Both the position numbers and the translations under genes were made by a program. The notes below the pieces were generated by a model that did not search any database, was not told where the DNA came from, and saw only the letters and a list, made by a program, of their open reading frames with translations. A stretch of DNA of 17,517 nt from Smittium culicis (lineage: Eukaryota; Kickxellomycota; Harpellomycetes; Harpellales; Legeriomycetaceae): contig LSSN01005350.1 of assembly GCA_001970855.1 (NCBI GenBank), forward strand, positions 1-17,517, in the 5' to 3' direction. Positions within the stretch are counted from its first letter, which is position 1; each line of letters opens with the position of its first letter. Shown piece after piece: positions 1 to 9,949 of the stretch.

Positions 1-167
1 TTTGGATTGACCGACAATAAAATTCTTGGACCAATTTCAGTGTAAATTGTTGGGTTGTTGGACTCGTAGCGATCTGTTATAGCTTTAATTACATCATCAT
101 CACTTGCAGCTCCAGCTTTGTTGCTTTTACACAAATCAGAGTTGTCGTTTTTACTACCTTTCATCAT
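1..167 (-). CDS. N-terminus of a myosin-motor-domain protein (partial; possibly a chitin synthase with a myosin head)
   Basis: Two adjacent ATGs (165-167 and 162-164) open a frame that runs off the left edge after 55 codons. About 20 polar residues are followed by a stretch containing SDDDVIKAITDRY, then IYTEIGPRILLSVNP. That is the pattern of the start of a myosin motor domain, where the sequence leading to the P-loop reads roughly YTxIGxxLLSVNPYK. The catalytic P-loop and everything after it lie outside the window. The short leader, without the SH3-like subdomain of class II/V myosins, fits a class I myosin or the fungal class V/VII chitin synthases that carry an N-terminal myosin motor. 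The sequence here cannot separate these. GC content rises clearly at the start codon compared with the spacer behind it, which supports coding. No intron is seen in this stretch. Confidence 0.62.
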   Translation of the reverse strand, partial: MMKGSKNDNSDLCKSNKAGAASDDDVIKAITDRYESNNPTIYTEIGPRILLSVNP

Positions 168-2282
168 AGCTACGGATAGGGAGGAGGAAAGTATATTTTA
201 ATTGTACTTTTTTATAAAAACTATAAATAAAGTTGATACGAATTAGGTCGAATTTTGGTGTTTAAAAGGGTTAGTCGAAATGAAGGAAAAGTTCTTGGTA
301 AAGATTTCTAAATTTTAATTTCTATTTTAAAGCATCAATGAACTTTTACAATAAGATTGTATAAATTTTATCAATTAAATATCTAGAAAAAACAATCTTT
401 AAAGAAAGAAACTATACTTTTTTGAATAATATATATATAACGTTATTAAGAGATTAAAGGGAGGTCTGGATTAGTAACCTCTAGGTTATAAAGATAAAAA
501 AAATATAAGGAAATATGTAAAGATTAAATTGCGAAAGGTTCTTTAGTATAATGTTTTATCAACTTTTTTAGAAAATATAAAATTAGGGAAACTGGATTTG
601 TTATAATAGTTTTTTTTTATTATGTTAGCCAAACTAAATTACGCTTAAAAAATCCAAGTTGGGCTGAAATGATTATATTCTATAGATATGAATTAAGTTT
701 ATATTTTTTGGCGCCACATTATCATACTCTGGAATGCTGAATTGAAGCTTTCTAAAGTTAATAAAGGTGATTCCTATGAATTTTTATTACATTTTTACAA
801 GATAACAATCAGATTAAATACAACAATCAAATATCCTTTAATAGCATTTCCAAGCCCAATTATATCAGTAAAAAATATCAAGTATTTCTACCATTATATT
901 TGTCATTTATTATAACAATCAAAATTATTTCGAATTAAATATAAATATGTAAGGCGTAATCATTTATAAATAACCAAACAGCTTAAATGATTCAGGGTAT
1001 GTAGAGCGATAGTTATAGAAAAACGTTTTCGTATATATTATTATTAAATTTTTTTTTTTTTTAAAATAGCCTATTGTTTTATTTTTTTACTTGCTACAAG
1101 ACTAAAAAAATAATCGGTGCATTCTTTACTATATCTTAATGCTACATTTCCATTCTCATTAAAAGTTGATTATTCAACCCAGTTGTTAATTACCTTAGTT
1201 TTTTAAACATGAATAGCTATTTAATATCACAATCATCAACCCTATAGAAAATGTTTTAACGAGATAATTATTTATACCTGTTAGTTAATTTTTACATGCT
1301 TTTAAATTCTTGACTTTTTTTAATTAACTATATCGATATACTTTGTACTTTATCTTTAAATTGGCCAATAACTCACGATTGAAGTTATGATTGAAATAGG
1401 AACGATTAATAGTTTATTCAAAATATCATATCCTCACACAGCACTATATTTTTAATGTATTTTTAGCTACATTACTTCAAACGTATATGGGACATTCTTT
1501 GTAAATGCGGAACTTGCTTCATTTTTTCGAAATTATATTTGCTTGCTAATATTAGGTAAAGGTATTGGTTGTATCAGGCAAACAATTCTGTGATAATTTC
1601 ATATTAGAGTTATAAATAAAAGTAACGCTAATAAGCTGGAAAAACTAAACGGCAAAAGTTACACTCCTACTTTTAATCTCCCATGAATAAGCTGGAGTGT
1701 ATTTTTCATTAAACTGTTATTATTATATAATGTTAAAGACTAGCTGGAATTTGTGCTGAAAAAATTTAAATAGATTAATTCTTTAGCAAAAGAATGCCTT
1801 AATAGCATTGTTCATATTTAAAGTATGTTTATAAACTGTAATAGTATAAAAATTAATTTATAGTATTAGTATTTAGCCAAAATAGCTTAGTAAGATTCCA
1901 AAATTTTAACATTAGACAAGGCAAATCAAAAACATGTCATGTAAAATAAAGTCAATAAGGACGTTTTAGTATATTTAAACAGTTATTCATACATTTAATG
2001 TAATAAAAGGATTTAATAACTGCACACTCAAAAGCTTGTTCTCAGTTCAAAATTTATAGAGCCCCATTGAAATTTTAGCAGATAAATAAAATTATGGCTT
2101 ATAAATGAATATAAATATGTATTATATCACATATAATCTGGTCGAGATAAAAATAATCGGCCTGTTATATCGTTTAGTTACCTATAGAAAATGTGATTAC
2201 TTATATAACCATATAGAACCTCTTTTTTTTTTTCATCAGGAAGATTTATTTCAACATATAATATAATTAATTAAAACTAATT
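168..2282. other. AT-rich intergenic spacer, no convincing gene
   Basis: About 2.1 kb of very AT-rich DNA with frequent stops in all frames. It presumably holds the promoter of the minus-strand myosin-motor gene at its left end. The only open stretch I noted is on the minus strand at 673-783 (37 codons, no ATG), including residues FSIPEYDNVAPKNINL; it is too short to call. I saw no tRNA-like B box, tandem array or terminal inverted repeat. Confidence 0.6.
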
Positions 2283-2396
2283 TTAAAATTTATATAAATG
2301 TAAAAAAAAGTTTACACCGAGATCCTCCGCCGCTCTAGCAGCTCCATTTCCACTGGCCATTGGTTCAAGAGGGCTGGTATATCGCTTATGCTTTCT

Positions 2397-2426
2397 GGTA
2401 TTAGCGATCTGGCAAACGCTAATACC
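2397..2426. repeat. Perfect 10-bp inverted repeat with 10-nt loop
   Basis: GGTATTAGCG at 2397-2406 pairs exactly with CGCTAATACC at 2417-2426 across the loop ATCTGGCAAA. It lies inside the broken GC-rich ORF. Its role is unknown; it could be a fold in an RNA or a footprint of a transposon end. Confidence 0.6.
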
Positions 2427-2471
2427 GTCAAAAAAATTTGGCTGTCTCCAGCTCAATAAATTGTTCGGTGG

Positions 2472-2490
2472 AGTCAGCGCGGAGCTGACT
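2472..2490. repeat. Perfect 7-bp inverted repeat with 5-nt loop, followed by T runs
   Basis: AGTCAGC (2472-2478) pairs with GCTGACT (2484-2490) across GCGGA. On the plus strand it is followed by TTTT and then by a T6 run ending at 2502, which resembles a hairpin plus T-tract. A weaker GCTG/CAGC pair lies at 2441-2452. Together these make a structured RNA an alternative to the minus-strand ORF. Confidence 0.5.
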
Positions 2491-2544
2491 TTTAGATTTT
2501 TTAGACTTCCCCCCTCCCCCCGAAGGAGTTTCCCACCTATCCAT

Positions 2545-3215
2545 AACCGTGCTTCATTTGAATTAGAATATGCAAAATTATCATTATTTTACTTTGAAAA
2601 TAATTTTATACTGGTTTAATATAAATTTGGATAAGGAAAAAATTAGTTAATATCATTTTTTGTCATTTCGTTTATTTATTGTTAAAATAAAGATTCTTTA
2701 TAGTCATGACCCTAATGTTACTTTCAGATAAAGAATTGGAAACCTAGATAAAAGTATTTACATCATGACATCTACTACAGCTTTTGATAAATACTTGAAA
2801 ATTTAACTTGATAACTCTCAATAGGAAATTAGATGTAAAAGTTTTATTTAAAATTACTTACTTTGAAATGTAGGGGATGGTATAAAACGATATAGACAAG
2901 AGTTTCCACTGCTGTTTGACATTAGTACCTAAAACATTTTTAACTCGTACCTTGAGAGATAAATAAATATACGTGGAGTATCTCTGAATGATACGATTAA
3001 AATTTCCGAATAATTATACAGCTAAGGGCTTTTAAGTGGTTTAAAAAAATTTATTAGAAGAAAAGTATCATAATTTGGTTTAGCGACATAATAATAAATA
3101 CTTTTTTTATAGTTTATTTAAATTACGATTAAAAAAAAAGTCAAAAGGAACTGCTTTTTATATGTTGCTAAATATAAAAAGTATGAAAAAAAATCATAAA
3201 TGTAATACGACATTT
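2545..3215. other. AT-rich spacer downstream of the Hsp78 gene
   Basis: This stretch separates the GC-rich island from the stop codon of the Hsp78 gene and must contain that gene's 3' UTR and polyadenylation region. I see no ORF, RNA gene or notable repeat in it. Confidence 0.5.
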
Positions 3216-5756
3216 TTAGCTTGAAGGCTCGATTGATAAAATTTCTACAGTTTTTTCGTCTACAGTTGATTCTGTGGTATCAACTTTAACATTGCTACCG
3301 CTCATTATCTGTCCGTCGATGATCATCTTAGCTAGCCTATTCATAATTTTTTTCTGTATTAGTCTATTCAAAGGTCTGGCACCAAACACAGGGTCATAGC
3401 CATTCACGGAAAGCCATTCTTTTGCAGAGTCTGTGACATCTAAAGAGATATTTTGAGATTCTAGCTTTTTATCCAGTTCTGCTAGACGGATGTCGACGAT
3501 TTTTCGGATCATTGGAAGAGACAAGCGGTTAAAGACTAAGACTTCATCTACGCGATTTGTGAATTCGGGGCTGAAGTGGTGTTTTACCAAATTCAAGATA
3601 GTAGCTTTAGTTTTTTCACTGACAGCAGATTCGTCAAAATTATCTACCTTATCATGAACTTCATTAATAGTGAATCTACTGCTAGAATCTTCAGCAATCA
3701 GCTCAGCACCCAAGTTGCTGGTCATGATTACAATGGTATTGCGAAAGTCAACTGTTCTGCCCTGGCTATCAGTCAAATGACCTTCGTCAAGTACTTGTAG
3801 AAGCAGGTTTGTGACATCGTGGTGGGCCTTTTCTATTTCATCCAGCAAAATAACGGAATAGGGCTTCTTCCTAACAGCATCAGTTAGTTCACCTCCTTGG
3901 TCATATCCAACATATCCTGGTGGCGCACCAATAAGACGGCTTATTGAGAATTTTTCCATATATTCGCTCATATCAATTCTGATAATATTACTTTCAGAGG
4001 AAAACAGGAATTCGGCTATTGCCTTGCATAGCTCAGTTTTACCAACACCGGTAGGTCCTAAAAACATGAAACTTCCTAAAGGCCTTTTTTCGCTTTGCAG
4101 GCCTGATCTGCTGAGTCTAATTGCTTCTGAAATTGATTCTATAGCCTGAGATTGACCAATCACTCTTTTGCTTAATATAGATTCTAAATTCAAGAGTTTT
4201 TTCTTTTCGCTTGATACCAAGCTGTTTACAGGAATGCCTGTTGAAGACGAGACAACTTTAGCAATGTCTTCAGAAGTAACTCGCATATTTAACAAGCTTT
4301 TTCCGCCAAAATTTTCAGAGGAACTATTATCATCTGCACCAGCATATGTTTCCGTCAGGCTTTCTTGTTCATTTGGGAGTTGTTTTTCTAGGTCGGGAAT
4401 GATACCGTATTGGAGCTCACTTGCTTTCATGAGATTTCCACTTCTCTGAGCTGCTTCTAATTCTTTTCTGCTTTCGTCGATTTTCTTTTTAATCTCGTTA
4501 ATTTTATTTATATTTTCTTTTTCTACTTCCCATTGCTTTATGAGCTGATCGCATAGCTTTGAGTTTTCTTCTATTTTAGAGGCAATTTCTTCCCTTCGTT
4601 TATTTGAAGCGGGATCAGTTTCTTTTTTAAGCGATTCAAGCTCTATTTTTAGAGTCAAAATAGATCTTTCTAATACTTCTATGGATTCAGGTTTGCTTTC
4701 TTGCTGGGTTCGAAGTTTACTGCATGCTTCATCGACCAAATCTATGGCTTTATCAGGTAAAAAGCGGGCTTGGACATAGCGGTTACTAAGAACAGCGGCG
4801 CTGACAAGAGCACTGTCAGCGATAGATACCCCATGGAATACTTCATACTTTTCTTTGAGGCCTCTGAGAATTGAAATAGTATCTTCAACACTAGGTTCAT
4901 CGATCATGATAGGTTGGAAGCGTCGTTCAAGAGCCTTATCTTTTTCAATATTCATTCTATATTCTTCAACTGTGGTTGCACCTAAACAACGTAGCATTCC
5001 ACGAGCAAGAGCGGGTTTGAGAAGATTTCCAGCATCCATAGCACCATCAACTTTTCCGAGCCCAAGGAGCATGTGCATTTCGTCAATAAATAGTATGGTA
5101 TTTTGGTCGTTTGTTACGTCGGCGAGAACAGATTTAAGGCGCTCTTCAAACTCGCCACGGTATTTAGCACCTGCAACGAGTGCGCCAAGATCAAGAGCAA
5201 TAAGTTTTTTTCCTTTCATGCTTTCAGGAACTTCGCCTTTGACTATTCTTTGTGCAAGACCTTCAGCTATTGCGGTCTTACCGACACCAGCCTCGCCGAT
5301 TAAAACAGGGTTATTTTTTGTCCTACGTGAAAGAACCTGTATTGCTCGCCTAATCTCCTCGTCTCTACCAATTACTGGATCAAGCTTGCCATCATGAGCA
5401 AGCTGAGTTAAATCAACACCGTATAGAGCTAGGGCTTCCCCGGTCTTTTTGGGCCCCATTCTGAGGCCTTCGTTGCCTACGGCATATGATCTTATTTGTT
5501 TATGAGAAATCAAGTTGAGATATTTTAAGGGTTTTATGTTTGTACTAGTAAACGAAGAATATCTGCGCAGGTTATGGTTTATTTGATATTGGAATCCTTT
5601 CAAAAGTGAAGATTTGTTAAATTGAGAAAGTTTGTCCGTCTTTAGTGAGGCTGTTGAAAAGGAAACTGGTTTATAAAGGCTAGGCAGATATGCGCCCTTG
5701 ATGTTGACTAAGGGGGCCAGAAAACCTCTTCGATTTGTTTTTAAGGAGCTAAGCAT
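3216..5756 (-). CDS. HSP78: Mitochondrial Hsp78, ClpB/Hsp100-type AAA+ disaggregase
   Basis: 846 residues, a single uninterrupted frame ending in TAA. The protein is the mitochondrial matrix disaggregase that pulls polypeptides out of aggregates with mitochondrial Hsp70. Visible features: a basic, Ser/Arg-rich N-terminus of about 95 residues with no acidic stretch (presequence); no Clp N-domain, as in yeast Hsp78; AAA-1 starting at [21 protein letters not shown] (111-131), Walker A GEAGVGKT (154-161), pore loop KYRG (199-201 region), Walker [14 protein letters not shown] (222-234) in the Hsp78-type form, and arginine finger ERR (277-279); a Lys/Glu-rich coiled-coil M domain about 360-465; AAA-2 with Walker A GPTGVGKT (567-574), pore loop GYVGYD (614-619), Walker B ILLDE (636-640), NRVDE (734-738) and sensor-2 GARPLNRLI (792-800). 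All catalytic motifs are intact. Length is close to the 811 aa of yeast Hsp78, the excess being mostly N-terminal. No clear heat-shock element was found upstream. Confidence 0.97.
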   Translation of the reverse strand: MLSSLKTNRRGFLAPLVNIKGAYLPSLYKPVSFSTASLKTDKLSQFNKSSLLKGFQYQINHNLRRYSSFTSTNIKPLKYLNLISHKQIRSYAVGNEGLRMGPKKTGEALALYGVDLTQLAHDGKLDPVIGRDEEIRRAIQVLSRRTKNNPVLIGEAGVGKTAIAEGLAQRIVKGEVPESMKGKKLIALDLGALVAGAKYRGEFEERLKSVLADVTNDQNTILFIDEMHMLLGLGKVDGAMDAGNLLKPALARGMLRCLGATTVEEYRMNIEKDKALERRFQPIMIDEPSVEDTISILRGLKEKYEVFHGVSIADSALVSAAVLSNRYVQARFLPDKAIDLVDEACSKLRTQQESKPESIEVLERSILTLKIELESLKKETDPASNKRREEIASKIEENSKLCDQLIKQWEVEKENINKINEIKKKIDESRKELEAAQRSGNLMKASELQYGIIPDLEKQLPNEQESLTETYAGADDNSSSENFGGKSLLNMRVTSEDIAKVVSSSTGIPVNSLVSSEKKKLLNLESILSKRVIGQSQAIESISEAIRLSRSGLQSEKRPLGSFMFLGPTGVGKTELCKAIAEFLFSSESNIIRIDMSEYMEKFSISRLIGAPPGYVGYDQGGELTDAVRKKPYSVILLDEIEKAHHDVTNLLLQVLDEGHLTDSQGRTVDFRNTIVIMTSNLGAELIAEDSSSRFTINEVHDKVDNFDESAVSEKTKATILNLVKHHFSPEFTNRVDEVLVFNRLSLPMIRKIVDIRLAELDKKLESQNISLDVTDSAKEWLSVNGYDPVFGARPLNRLIQKKIMNRLAKMIIDGQIMSGSNVKVDTTESTVDEKTVEILSIEPSS

Positions 5757-6060
5757 AGTTATTGCTTCTTTTGGTACAAAATAGTAAATACAGAATATAT
5801 ATTTTCTTTAACTAAATTCTAATAATAAAGATTATTCAGGTTGAATCGAATTTTTAAAAATTTAGATCCATTGATGTAAAAAGTTGACTCTATTTATACA
5901 ACTTGTAAAGGCTCTGAATAAGACTAAATCGAATAGAAAATAATTTGCACTTATAAGTCAAATAAGCTTATTGTAACTATAAGATCAGATACCACAAATC
6001 AAATAATCATAACTAACTAATTTAGTTATTATTACTATTAGTATAGTATTTACTATTTAC
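5757..6060. other. Upstream region of the Hsp78 gene
   Basis: An AT-rich stretch between the Hsp78 start and the next minus-strand exon-like segment. It should hold the Hsp78 promoter and 5' UTR. Several TTC/GAA trinucleotides occur (for example around 5840-5850 and 5925-5940), but I could not assemble them into a proper alternating nGAAnnTTCn heat-shock element. On the minus strand, GTAAAT at 6060 to TTAG at 6017 has the form of a 44-nt intron with a TACTAAT branch site. Confidence 0.4.
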
Positions 6061-6231
6061 TTTTGATTGGCGCGTAGCTTCCTGCGCTAAATGAGCGTGC
6101 AAATAAAAGAGCAGAAAAAGGAAGCCAGTTTCTATGCAAATGGAAGATTTGGTAGTATTGTATCCATTTAATTCCAATACTTTCTTTAGCTTTCCATTAC
6201 TCGCATCTGAGCTTCTATTCACACTTCCCAA
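6061..6231 (-). CDS. Exon-like segment, possibly part of a small histone-fold protein
   Basis: An open minus-strand frame (it runs on to 6022) with no ATG; its first codon is TTG right after a TGA, so it can only be an internal or last exon. Codons are more GC-balanced than the flanks. The peptide contains GKLKKVLELNGYN, then KSSICIETGF, then LLFYLHAHLAQEATRQSK. A short basic helix, a loop and a long amphipathic helix ending in LAxEA(x)R are the shape of histone-fold helices 1 and 2, and resemble CENP-W or CENP-X type proteins. This is pattern recognition only. A possible donor GTAAAT follows the K codon at 6060. I could not find a convincing third helix downstream or a start exon upstream; one phase-compatible candidate exon lies around 6330-6390 (MACDFIRIHVQAVTFGSPI). 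It may be a real spliced gene, a decayed one, or chance. Confidence 0.33.
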
Positions 6232-7034
6232 TCACCAGAATGTTCTAAATCTACACTATTTATGCATAAATCCTTCTAATTTCCCAGATCACTAAAAACC
6301 GAAACTTAATAAAACTTCTTTTTCATTTATACTGATGGGACTTCCAAATGTAACAGCTTGTACATGTATTCTAATAAAGTCACATGCCATTTCATCGCAA
6401 TTAAAGTCATAATATTTTCTACTTACTATTCACAGCCAGTAGACTATTATTGTTCTACCATATAAAGTCACCTGATTTTTCTCTAAATAGTTAAATTCCT
6501 AGATTCATTCAAATATTAGCTCGTTGAAGTTGAACAGAAAATATCAATTAAACTATAAACAACCAGTTAATAATAAAAGTCGATCATTTAAAAAGTTATG
6601 ATCTTAAAATCATTAAAGAGCTTACCCAGTAATTTATCAAGCTGTTAAAATATAGCCTGGAATCAGATCGAGTTCGGTGCATATACCTGAAACTGATATA
6701 AATAAGTAAAGCCGGACAATAAAAAAATAAAATTTCAAATTTATTGACATATAAATAATAATTAAACATGTACTGTAAAAAGTATTTCGTATAGGAAATT
6801 TGGCTTTAATGTAAAAAAATACATAGGAAGAATATCAGCTAAGTGTGATACAATATAACTCATTAATCTCTGGATGTAACAATGACCCATTGACGAGGGA
6901 AATATAATCACCAAAATATTTTTTTTTAGAAATATAATCAGAGTACAAATCTTTTAGGAATTCCACAAAGAAAAATTAGATTAATGCACTTTAATTTATC
7001 ATTAAAATGTATTTGATATTTTTAATACAATAAA
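6232..7034. other. AT-rich spacer with short open stretches on the minus strand
   Basis: No firm gene. Two minus-strand stretches look slightly coding-like. One is at about 6293-6420 (contains CDFIRIHVQAVTFGSPISIN). The other is a 37-aa ATG-initiated ORF at 6637-6750 (starts MSINLKFYFFIVRLYLF). They are not in an obvious splicing relation with each other. The right end should contain the former promoter of the plus-strand transporter pseudogene. Confidence 0.35.
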
Positions 7035-9051
7035 ATGAAATCCGGTTTAGATTTAACAGATAATTTAAACTCATTTAGGGCACACTCAAATAATACATGT
7101 TATAAACCTTTCCCACAAAGTTCTTACTGTGCAAGCGACCCAGACAGCACTCCAAGAACTAGAAATCCGTCACCAGAATTCCATGAGATTGAAAAAAAAA
7201 CCCAGTACTTGCAAATAACCTTTATATTTCTTACTTAAATCGTAGAGTTTACCAGCATTACAGCTGTATATCCCTATTTTTATTTTGTAAGCTAATTTTT
7301 ACATAGATATATATGTATAAATATCACATTTCTTATTCCTATTTATTTGCAAATTAATCAAAGTGTGATAATTTATACAACTCTAGTTTGATATTAATTC
7401 AGGAGTTTCGAAATCGCCTTCGGAAATAGGAAAATATGCAGGGTTACTTGATTAAATTTTTCACTTATCACAAGCAATAACTCTTAATTAAAATAATATC
7501 ATGGATAATATATATGTAGAATGATAGTTTTCTCTAACTTTTTTATTTCGATAGCTATTATTTTAGGCGTTTTTTCAGAAAAATATGGAAAGAAGCCTGT
7601 ATTGATTTTTGTGTTTGTTGGCTGTATAATTTCCTCAACAATAATCGGATTGACGAACAATTATTATTGTGCATTACTCGCAAGGTTGACTTCAGGTGCT
7701 TTTTCAGGAAATGTGTCTTCTTTACGCACATATTTATACGAGATCAGTAGCCTTGGTGATATATCCATCCTGTTCACGTATTTGGGTTTGATGATTAATT
7801 TAGGGAGTGCGATTGGACCGATAATCGGAGGAATGCTGTACGATAAATATGATTCCTTTCCTTCTGGACTAAAAAAGTATACTATATTCAAGGAAAAACC
7901 ACATTTATTACCAAACTTGTTGATTTCAGCGATTTATGCCTTGCTTTTGATTTACTGCATTTTCGTATTCAGGAGGCTAAAACGTTTAAAAGTTACAAAG
8001 GAAATTCACAAAGCTCAATAAATAGAAGAAAAAACATTCAGATTGGTCACAATGGGTATTCACCATTGTATGAAAGGAATGTAAAACATAGTAGCGTAGA
8101 ATTGGCAGGAAATGAATATGTTGATTTTGAAGAGCGCAGCTATAGCGTTCGAGAGGAATCGCCTATACTATTAAAGTGTAAAAGTAAGAAAATGAATTAA
8201 TTTAATGGAAATTAGTTTAGTTCTAAACTTAATTTGTCAATTTTAATCAGCAATAGGTATAGATTATGGAAGCTACACAGAATCGGAAAAAAATTTAAAC
8301 AAATATAAACCATACCGAGATACTAGAAGTGAAGAAATAAATATATGCGGTGAATCAGATTCTTTATCAGTACAATCAAGCTCACTGAACATTTTGCCAA
8401 TTATTTCCACATAGCAGGATAAAAGACCATTCTGCTCTAAATTTTCTAGAACTATGATTCTATGTTTTGCAATTATTTTAGTTTGTTGTACAAGTAAGGC
8501 TATATTTATAAGCTTTTTTAATTATTGGGCAGCTTCGAAGGCGACTGATGGGGGCCTAGAATTTTCAGCTTATGATATCAGTTTGTTTTATGGAGTATCG
8601 AACGTAATATCAATTGCGGTTCAAAGTTTCATTTTACCAAAAGTATACGCCAAGTACAAAGTAAAATCAATTTGCAAGATTGGGATATATATCGTCTTAT
8701 TAGTTTTTAATCTATATAACTAGAACAAACGGCTTCTTCATTTGGTTATACTGGTTTAAGCAATACTAACTTTATATATTTCTATATTATATATTATAGA
8801 CATCGAATGCAATTTTACGCTCAGATGACTCGGGGCTTATTTTTGGAATAAGCCAGATGCTTTTGTCAGCATCAAGTTTTATGGGTCTGATGATAGCTGG
8901 TGAACTGCTGGCTCTGATATTGACTATTAGGAACATTAGCCCATATAATTTCGATTTGGCATAGGTACTAATAGGATTCTTATTTTTACTTCCAATAATC
9001 ATGGAAAAGAGATTGCCAAATTTAAAAAATCATTCTATAAGCGAAGATTGA
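7035..9051 (+). pseudogene. Decayed major facilitator superfamily transporter (ZIF-like / yeast YCR023C-type), five exons
   Basis: Exons can be joined as 7035-7286, 7387-7442, 7520-8183, 8251-8753 and 8800-9051; all four splice junctions keep phase, and intron 4 has a perfect TACTAAC branch site. The conceptual protein has the DHA1/ZIF-like layout: polar N-terminus; TM1 around TFIFLT-IVEFTSITAVYPY; the loop SPSEIGKYAG; the MFS loop motif GVFSEKYGKKPV; TM4 ARLTSGAFSGN; TM5 GSAIGPIIGGMLYDKY; a long polar central loop; then TM7 to TM12 including GLIFGISQMLLSASSFMG and NISPYNFDL. Lesions: in-frame TAA at 7236-7238 in TM1; a one-base loss near 7960-7985 that shifts the frame before the central loop; TAG at 8412-8414 (could be removed by a 48-nt intron from GTACAA to CACATAG); TAG at 8721-8723; and TAG at 8962-8964. 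Ancestral role would be proton-coupled small-solute efflux at a membrane. Substrate unknown. Confidence 0.8.
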
Positions 9052-9949
9052 ATAGGAATATATAATTCTCAAAATTTTAGTAGCCATTAAAAATCTAGTT
9101 CATACTTTGATCAAACGATATATCACGACCGATAATGAGATCATAGTAATAATATTAATGCATAAGCTTATCAATTTCGATTTCAATTTTTAAAATTAAT
9201 AAACGCAACAACCTATTTAATAATGTATTTGAATAGAAAGTTCAAGCATCAGATGCTTTTAATTTAGCGAATTTTGAAATTATAAATTCATTTTTACCAA
9301 ATTAAAATCAAATTATCCAATACGAGCATCAATCTAGTTGTTTTTGGTTGATAGGAATAGCAATAGTGCAAGCCATACCAAAAAATAGTATATTCGCCTG
9401 CTTGGTTAGTTATAAAAGATATTTATAATAGAAGAGTTAATTTAGCATTTTTTACTAAACCCAGTACATTATGTGTAACTTGATGAATATTAAGAGTAAT
9501 CGAATGTAATTGTGGGTGCTGATGACTGAAATTAAGTGTTATTGTGTCAAGTTCTAGTTTTTAGATGCAAGTAAATAGACGAAGAAATATGTTTTATCAT
9601 AAGTATAGCTACCAAGTGCTGATATAGTAGCATTGTGGCTGGTATTGTGGAAGTGGAATTTATTGCAAGCTGAAAGCAAAAAAATGGAGAAATGGATAAA
9701 AAGTAATTAAAGTAGTACAGTACTATCAAATGTTTATAAAGTCCAAAAATATTTATTATAGCTCATAATAATGCATTTGCGAGAGGGATCGAGGATTAAG
9801 GCTACACTGTAAAATCTATAAATTACTAAAGTTCGTATCTGCGGGAGCTAATAGTGGCCATTTTCCATTATCTAAATTTGATAAAAAATCGCGTTAAATC
9901 ATAGTAATATTCCAATATTCAACAATGAATGATATCGCAGGCTTATATT
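9052..9949. other. AT-rich spacer between the transporter pseudogene and MED9
   Basis: No gene that I can support. On the minus strand there is a good acceptor (TTTTTTTGCTTTCAG, about 9670-9685) leading into a short open stretch, and a 20-odd codon stretch with residues ILFFGMACTIAIPINQKQLD around 9330-9410, preceded by a TAACTAAC branch-like motif. They may be scraps of an unrecognised small spliced gene or chance. The left end contains the remnant 3' region of the transporter. Confidence 0.35.

Larger units (their letters stand above)
2283..2544 (-). pseudogene. Broken small ORF of unknown origin in a GC-rich island
   Basis: On the minus strand an ATG at 2542-2544 opens 38 codons (start MDRWETPSGGGGKSKKSKSQ) that end at TGA 2428-2430. 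This stop lies directly after a run of seven T (plus-strand A7 at 2430-2436). With six T the frame would continue for about 47 more codons, through DGISVCQIANTRKHKRY and ASGNGAARAAEDLGVNFF, to TAA at 2283-2285. Both halves are open and markedly richer in GC than the flanks, so one reading is an intact or recently broken small protein with a glycine/lysine-rich N-terminus. I do not recognise a family. It could be a remnant of a mobile-element ORF, an exon of something larger, or a non-coding RNA, because the same bases form compact hairpins. A homopolymer sequencing error could also explain the break. Confidence 0.35.

Noticed and set aside
168..2282. CRISPR array, long tandem repeat or transposon ends in the left spacer
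   Set aside because: Only simple A/T runs were seen; no regularly spaced repeat and no paired terminal repeats.
2362..2372. tRNA gene suggested by GGTTCAAGAGG
   Set aside because: The last two bases of the B box do not match, and no cloverleaf can be drawn around it.
4855..5397. 180-codon plus-strand ORF opposite the Hsp78 gene
   Set aside because: It is antisense to the highly conserved AAA-1 region; its amino acids (Ser/Arg-rich, no family pattern) come from the codon structure of the real gene.
7521..8021. A stand-alone 166-aa membrane protein
   Set aside because: It starts two bases after a splice acceptor and covers only TM2 to TM6 of an MFS protein whose other exons lie on both sides in matching phase.
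7035..9051. Alternative genetic code with TAA/TAG as sense codons
   Set aside because: The 846-codon Hsp78 and the 1068-codon VPS18 contain no internal TAA or TAG and end in TAA and TAG, as expected for the standard code.
9547..9729. 60-codon minus-strand ORF
   Set aside because: AT-rich, no ATG context, no recognisable motif; only a possible splice acceptor argues for it.
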